Below are positions 41,916 to 45,692 of a DNA stretch of 45,692 nt, piece by piece. Numbering within the stretch: position 1 is the stretch's first letter; each line of letters begins with the position of its first letter. This DNA comes from an uncultured Lachnobacterium sp. (GTDB lineage Bacteria; Bacillota; Clostridia; Lachnospirales; Lachnospiraceae): positions 1 through 45,692 of the forward strand of contig CALAST010000092.1 in NCBI GenBank assembly GCA_937889225.1. Direction: 5' to 3'. The notes under the pieces were generated by a model. It was not told the DNA's origin and did not search any database. It worked only from the letters and a program-made list of their open reading frames with translations. The position numbers and the translations under genes are program-made.

Positions 41916-43217
41916 TTATTTTTGTTCTCCACGTTTCTTCGCATTACACGCAGCATTTACTTTTTCACCCATGTGACTTCCGCATATCGAACAGGTAAAT
42001 ATTCCATTCTGCTTTCTTCCTATCGCACCACAATGACTGCATTCTTTACTGATGTCTTTTCCAAAAACCTCTATCAGTTCTACGGATTGTTCTCTGCATT
42101 TTTGCTGTAAACGTGTACGAATATATCCTCTCTGCCACATCGTTACCGAGTAGTTAATGGCTTTATTTCCACTATGCTTTTGCATTTTCGGAAGTTTTGG
42201 GATATAAATCACTTCCGGTTTTTCTATTTTTAGAAAACGATTCAACTCCATATTGATGTAACTGTGCAGTTGTTCCGTCATTCGTCTTTTCTTTGCTGTA
42301 TACTTTTTCCTTCCCGGCTTACTCTGTTGATTCATGGCACGTTTTCTGCTTTGCTCACGCACCCATTCGGCTAACTGTATCTGATACGCTCCAAGCTGTT
42401 CTCCATAGGTATTCCCTTTATCAGTAACAAACATGGTGTACATTCCAACTGCCAAACCTACATGATTGGTATAGTCGGTATGATGTTTAACTTCCACATC
42501 TACCGGAATCAATATTTCTATCTCTTTTTGTTCCGGATACAGTTTTATATATATCTGACGAACATAAGTGTTGCTGTCGGTCAGTTCCACAAAAATACGT
42601 TTTCGTTTTTCTTTCATGGTAATGTAAATGCCATGATTGTCATAACGATAGGCACGTTCTGTAAGCGAAAACCCTTCTGCTTTTTGAGCATACAGTTTTG
42701 TATGTTGTTTTCGTACCTGCCTTTGCAAATATCGGTTGAGTTTTTTTACATTCACACGTTCTGCAAGTTCTTTGTATTTTTTCTGCACTTCCGGTTTTAA
42801 ATCCATCGTTTTATTATTCAAAGCCATTTCAAACGCGTTACTGACTTTTAACAGAAATCGCAGATAATGTTTGTCTGCTTCGGAAAAGTTTTCATTTTTA
42901 TTTACCCGCTTTAAAACGGATGTTTTTGTTCTGGTCCATTGGCTTTTGATATCGCCAAGTGCATCTAAAATTGCGACATTAAAATATACGGAAGGAAGTC
43001 CTAATCTTTCACGAAGTCCGGTTCTGCCCATTTCTTTTTGAACTGTATATCCCGGATAAATTTTTGACAGACTGTTTTTTCCGCTATATCGTTGGTACAC
43101 ATGATTTTTTACAATTCTGTAATCCTCTGCAATTTCCTGAAGTTTTTTCATATGTTCATCCGAAATTGGAAATTTATTGTACTGATGTACCGTCTTACAT
43201 ATCGTTTCTTCTGCCAT
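41916..43217 (-). CDS. TnpB-like protein with all three RuvC catalytic acids replaced
   Basis: A 433-residue uninterrupted protein with TnpB architecture: helical N-terminal recognition region (1-230), RuvC core (about 250-430) and zinc ribbon (C393, C396, C409, C412). In nuclease-active TnpB the RuvC acids sit in GIDxG, VxExL and DxNAA motifs. Here the matching places read VGLAVG (A256), YIPKLPKM (P340) and EKVNAA (K419). All three acids are absent, while surrounding landmarks and the zinc ribbon are kept, so DNA cutting is not expected but RNA-guided DNA binding could remain. AAGGAAAAGGA precedes the ATG. It lies 11 bases after a catalytically dead recombinase gene and just upstream of a structured RNA and the surface-glycan cluster. 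Confidence 0.8.
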   Translation of the reverse strand: MAEETICKTVHQYNKFPISDEHMKKLQEIAEDYRIVKNHVYQRYSGKNSLSKIYPGYTVQKEMGRTGLRERLGLPSVYFNVAILDALGDIKSQWTRTKTSVLKRVNKNENFSEADKHYLRFLLKVSNAFEMALNNKTMDLKPEVQKKYKELAERVNVKKLNRYLQRQVRKQHTKLYAQKAEGFSLTERAYRYDNHGIYITMKEKRKRIFVELTDSNTYVRQIYIKLYPEQKEIEILIPVDVEVKHHTDYTNHVGLAVGMYTMFVTDKGNTYGEQLGAYQIQLAEWVREQSRKRAMNQQSKPGRKKYTAKKRRMTEQLHSYINMELNRFLKIEKPEVIYIPKLPKMQKHSGNKAINYSVTMWQRGYIRTRLQQKCREQSVELIEVFGKDISKECSHCGAIGRKQNGIFTCSICGSHMGEKVNAACNAKKRGEQK

Positions 43218-43228
43218 TCCTTTTCCTT

Positions 43229-43843
43229 CTATATTATGTTTGCTTCCTGTTCTTTTCGTTCATTTGCCCTGCGATAAAAAGTTCCCACAGAAACATTACA
43301 AAGTCGTGCAGCTTCTCTTCCAACGATTTTTTTCGCTTTAAAATCCTGATAAATTTCCTCAAAATTTTCCGGCATCGTGCTTTCCGGTCTGCCAAACTTC
43401 ACACCACGTTCCTGTGCATTTGCGATGCCTTCTTTCTGCCTTTGTTTTCTTCCTGACCATTCCATGTCTGAAACATAGCGAAGCATCGTCAATATAATAT
43501 TAGAGACCAAGGTTCCGAACTCTGTTTTTCCTTTTCGAGTATCAATCTGTGGCATATCCAACAAAACGATATCCGCTTTCTTTTCTAATGTAAGGATTCT
43601 CCACCAATTTTCGATTTCCGAATAACTGTCACCCAAAACATCAAAGTTTTTCATATACAACAAATCGTTGGGTTTTAATTTTTTTACAAGTTTTTGAAAC
43701 TGTGAATTTTGGTCTGTGTAATTGGTATTCTGGTCTATAAAAATATCTTTGTCTTCTATCTGCATTTCCTGCATGGCGATTTTCTGCGTTTTTTCCTGCT
43801 CTATGCAATTAAAAGACCGGATATAACCATAGATTTTTCCCAT
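43229..43843 (-). CDS. Serine recombinase paralogue lacking catalytic residues
   Basis: A 204-residue protein aligning without gaps over the first 80 residues to the active recombinase at 44085-44681, and similar throughout. At the key positions: nucleophile Ser11 of the neighbour is Phe11 here (a Ser lies one place earlier); Arg46 is Asn; DRLGRN (68-73) is DVLGDS, losing Arg69 and Arg72. The dimerisation helix region and the C-terminal HTH (GREAARLCNVSVGTFYRRANE) remain. So it should fold and bind DNA but not cut. ATG 43843 has AAGGGTG upstream; an ATG eight codons earlier lacks a site. The frame is clean, so it looks kept and not decayed. It is in an operon with the TnpB-like gene. Confidence 0.8.
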   Translation of the reverse strand: MGKIYGYIRSFNCIEQEKTQKIAMQEMQIEDKDIFIDQNTNYTDQNSQFQKLVKKLKPNDLLYMKNFDVLGDSYSEIENWWRILTLEKKADIVLLDMPQIDTRKGKTEFGTLVSNIILTMLRYVSDMEWSGRKQRQKEGIANAQERGVKFGRPESTMPENFEEIYQDFKAKKIVGREAARLCNVSVGTFYRRANERKEQEANII

Positions 43844-43870
43844 AATACAAACACACCCTTGATTCATTTT

Positions 43871-43896
43871 GTAAAAAAAAGTATACTTTTTTTTAC
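43871..43896. repeat. 26-bp perfect palindrome (candidate recombinase site 1)
   Basis: GT, eight A, GTATAC, eight T, AC: a perfect 26-bp dyad centred on AT, 27 bases upstream of the dead recombinase ATG. 26 bp with two 12-bp half-sites around a 2-bp core is the size of known serine invertase/resolvase crossover sites. Confidence 0.6.
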
Positions 43897-44008
43897 AAAT
43901 ACCGACTTCAAAATTTTTTGTGAAGAATTATGTAAAAAGGGGTTAATTTCTCTTGCATTTTTGACGATAATGATATAAGATGAACATGGTTTTGAACGAA
44001 TTTTTTGA

Positions 44009-44034
44009 GTTGGAAAAAGTATACATTTTTTTAC
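44009..44034. repeat. Second copy of the 26-bp site (candidate recombinase site 2)
   Basis: Matches the 43871-43896 palindrome at 22 of 26 positions, including GTATAC and a T-tract; its right half (44019-44034) differs at one base in 16. It also lies in the loop of a TTGGAAAAA/TTTTTCCAA inverted repeat (44010-44018 / 44037-44045). 112 bases separate the two sites. Confidence 0.5.
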
Positions 44035-44084
44035 GATTTTTCCAATTCTTTTTTTATTTATAGAAAGCATTTTCTACAAATCGT

Positions 44085-44681
44085 TTAACAGTTCCACTCT
44101 TTCAACTTATGATAAAAGGTTGCCTTCGTAAAATTACAACGTCTTGCCGCTTCTTCCGCATTAATTTCTTTTCGTATAAATTCCTGACAAATCTGCTCAA
44201 AATCTTTCGGTAATGGTTTCGGTGGTCTGCCAAACTGTACACCACGCTTTTTTGCTGCTTCTATCCCTTCTTTTTGTCTGCTTTTGATATTGCTTCGCTC
44301 GTTTTCACTAACATAACTAAAAATTGCGAGTACCAAATCGGCAATTAATGTTCCAAGCAAATCTTTTCCCATTCGAGTGTCTAAAATCGGCATATCAATG
44401 ACTACAACATCCACATTTTTTTCTTTCGTGAGAATTCTCCACTGTTCCAATACTTCCTCATAATTTCTGCCCAAACGATCAATACTTTTGATGTAAAGCA
44501 CATCATTTTCTTTCAGTTTTTTTAAAAGTTTCTGATACATGGGACGATTGAAATCTTTTCCGGACTGCTTATCCATATAGATATTCTTCTTTTTGATTCC
44601 TGCCTCGTTCATCGCAATCATCTGTCTGTCCTCTTTCTGTTCCCTCGTGCTGACACGCACATAGCCATATACTTCTGCCAT
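44085..44681 (-). CDS. Serine recombinase, invertase/resolvase type (active-looking)
   Basis: A 198-residue small serine recombinase. The catalytic domain comes first: YGYVRVSTREQ with nucleophile Ser11, FNRPMY with Arg46, IKSIDRLGRN with Arg69 and Arg72, then ERSNIKSRQKEGI at the start of the long E helix. The C-terminal HTH (AEEAARRCNFTKATFYHKL) follows GRP, as in Hin/Gin invertases and Tn3 resolvases. It is not IS607 TnpA, which has an N-terminal MerR-type HTH. GGAG is 7 nt before the ATG. It is encoded upstream of its dead paralogue and could act on the 26-bp sites between them. Confidence 0.9.
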   Translation of the reverse strand: MAEVYGYVRVSTREQKEDRQMIAMNEAGIKKKNIYMDKQSGKDFNRPMYQKLLKKLKENDVLYIKSIDRLGRNYEEVLEQWRILTKEKNVDVVVIDMPILDTRMGKDLLGTLIADLVLAIFSYVSENERSNIKSRQKEGIEAAKKRGVQFGRPPKPLPKDFEQICQEFIRKEINAEEAARRCNFTKATFYHKLKEWNC

Positions 44682-44724
44682 TCGTTTCTCCTTTTTTGGT
44701 ATTTATTCGTAACTATGCAGGACA

Positions 44725-44916
44725 GCTCAAAACACTTGCTGTTTTGAGCGTAAAAATATGATTCAGGAGTGAGCAAACCCATCTGCGAAGCACGCCTAAG
44801 CGAGCACCGCTGATTTCTCATGGTTTGCGAATCGTAATTTGCCAAGCATGCCGAAAAGCTGCCAGTAGCACACCCGAAGGGCGTACCTTGTGTAGGTTTT
44901 CAGGCTATGAAGGTAC
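44725..44916. repeat. Cluster of palindromes upstream of the active recombinase
   Basis: Three structures in a row: a perfect 10-bp stem GCTCAAAACA/TGTTTTGAGC with a 5-nt loop (44725-44749); GCAAACC-(C)-AT/ATGGTTTGC (44773-44782 / 44820-44828) enclosing TGC-GAA-GCA and AGCG/CGCT hairpins as a three-way junction; and GTACCTT/AAGGTAC (44883-44889 / 44910-44916). No T-runs, so not terminators. They may be recombinase or transposon-end sites, or an RNA leader. Confidence 0.5.
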
Positions 44917-45235
44917 TGAATAATTACGTTTATTCAAAGTTTCTCCTTAAAAATCGGAAAAATGTGGGGTGTTAAAAATTCATTTTTTCATTCGCTAACT
45001 AACGAACTCTTAAAAGTAAAACATCCTGCATTTTTTATCTCAAAAACCTATCTTTTCGATTGGCCATTTTACTGATTTTTGCTCTAATTTGTCTTTGATA
45101 ATTTTGTCCAAAATTACATATATTTTTGAAACAGACTGTTGTAAAATTCGAACATTTTACAGCAGTTTTTTGTTGCCCAAATTTATATAGTAATGATGGA
45201 AATATTCATTTTATTAAAGAAAGGAATGACAAAAT
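44917..45235. other. AT-rich intergenic region
   Basis: No gene recognised. It holds a plus-strand terminator at 45136-45171 with no gene before it, and the ribosome-site-like AGAAAGGA that once served the decayed MobC-like gene at 45236. Confidence 0.5.
45136..45171 (+). terminator. Orphan plus-strand intrinsic terminator
   Basis: 11-bp stem CTGTTGTAAAA (45136-45146) / TTTTACAGCAG (45155-45165), one U-G wobble, 8-nt loop, six T residues. No plus-strand coding gene precedes it; a possible promoter TTGGCC-17-TCTAAT lies about 85 bases upstream, so a short RNA is conceivable. Confidence 0.55.
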
Positions 45236-45418
45236 ATAGAAAACAGAAAACGCACAACCCCTGTACAGTTTTATGTAAACAAGGAAGAAGAAAGATACTA
45301 AATGAAAAGCAAATCCGCATTTTTACGCAAACTCATTTTATACGGATATGTGTATGACGTTGATTACAGTTATTTAAGTTTTAAGGGTTATAATATAATT
45401 ATTTATATGTCAGGATAG
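45236..45418 (+). pseudogene. Decayed MobC-like relaxosome protein gene
   Basis: One continuous frame encodes ENRKRTTPVQFYVNKEEERY, a stop, then MKSKSAFLRKLILYGYVYDV and DYSYL. This matches the ends of MobC-type mobilisation proteins (basic RKRxxPVQFxVxxEE ribbon-helix-helix start, AFLRKLxxYGYVYxVD helix), with the middle linker deleted and replaced by TAA. The expected start is ATA in place of ATG. AGAAAGGA sits upstream. After DYSYL the sequence drifts. It shows that a mobilisable element once lay at this edge. Confidence 0.5.
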
Positions 45419-45444
45419 TGTAAAATTTTTGTAGGAAAAATTTT

Positions 45445-45604
45445 ATTTAGGCATATATTATATTTTTATTATCATACGCCTAAATGAGATAGGATTTGAG
45501 AAAAGAAAATTACGTATTTAGGCGTATATAAAATTATTAGCTTTCTACACCTACAATTTTTTCCAAAGACAGGATGTAATTGTTTCTTTTTTTTAAATAC
45601 GCCT
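45445..45604. repeat. Alternating inverted 12-bp repeats
   Basis: ATTTAGGCATAT (45445-45456, +), ATACGCCTAAAT (45474-45485, inverted), ATTTAGGCGTAT (45516-45527, +) and partial ATACGCCT (45597-45604, inverted). Copies 2 and 3 are perfect inverses. Alternating orientation suggests paired protein-binding sites or an old element end. Confidence 0.5.
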
Positions 45605-45692
45605 CTTTTTTGCCAAAAATAACAAAAGGTAATTCATTATGGAGTTCGTTTTCTAAAATTAGGAGAAGCAAACAGAAACTTTATTTTCCTAC

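Noticed and set aside
43229..43843. Dead recombinase as an ordinary pseudogene
   Set aside because: The frame is uninterrupted and the HTH and spacing are preserved without gaps; random decay would more likely leave stops or frameshifts. Kept as a gene, with decay as the alternative.
44085..44681. IS607-type TnpA assignment for the recombinase next to the TnpB-like gene
   Set aside because: IS607 TnpA has an N-terminal MerR-like HTH; here the catalytic domain is first and the HTH is C-terminal, as in invertases and resolvases.
44725..45604. CRISPR array
   Set aside because: Repeats are few, alternate in orientation and are not evenly spaced; no cas genes are present.

Overview
The window looks like part of a low-GC Clostridia chromosome, most probably Lachnospiraceae. 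The signs are AT-rich codon use, strong GGAGG-type ribosome binding sites, LURP-one and small Lachnospiraceae-type hypothetical proteins, a GHKL/LytTR two-component pair, and integrative-element debris typical of gut Firmicutes. This placement is inference from gene content; there is no rRNA gene to confirm it, and I saw no tRNA gene or CRISPR array.

Layout. 1-1.55 kb: an IS66-type transposase. 1.6-2.0 kb: a complete type I toxin-antitoxin module, with a 36-residue holin-like toxin and an antisense RNA that covers its mRNA 3' UTR. 2.0-7.4 kb: a GC-richer, non-self-transmissible remnant of an integrative element (sigma factor and HTH pair as in Tn916 orf7/orf8, KTR protein, TraX, TetR, TnpW, large serine recombinase). 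It sits just downstream of the housekeeping run purB-purA-glmS (7.4-12.3 kb). 12.7-19.2 kb: an Rrf2 regulator, a stand-alone ANTAR protein, a LytTR/GHKL two-component system and a heterodimeric ABC exporter. 19.5-26.6 kb: a family 3 glycosidase, a small envelope-type operon with an XRE regulator, and a chemoreceptor.

26.8-41.5 kb is a long, co-directional minus-strand cluster that looks like a surface-glycan or surface-protein locus. It holds a CDP-glycerol transferase-like protein, a membrane-anchored extracellular protein, a secreted Thr/Ala-rich protein, a beta-propeller, a radical SAM protein, a pyruvyltransferase, a GT4 glycosyltransferase, two large paralogues with a shared C-terminal domain, and an epimerase/cytidylyltransferase/dehydrogenase trio fitted to make a CDP-alditol such as CDP-ribitol. 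Four of these proteins carry the same kind of N-terminal Rossmann-like module in front of different C-terminal domains.

41.6-44.7 kb, directly upstream and in the same direction, is the most interesting part. It has an intact invertase-type serine recombinase and a gapless paralogue that has lost the nucleophilic serine and three arginines. Next comes a full-length TnpB-like protein in which all three RuvC acidic residues are replaced (A256, P340, K419) while the zinc ribbon is kept. Downstream of it is a strongly structured putative RNA. Two 26-bp sites, one of them a perfect palindrome, lie between the two recombinase genes. I read this as a possible domesticated RNA-guided or DNA-binding regulatory module related in principle to nuclease-dead TnpB repressors. 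44.7-45.7 kb: structured non-coding DNA, a decayed MobC-like gene and inverted 12-bp repeats.
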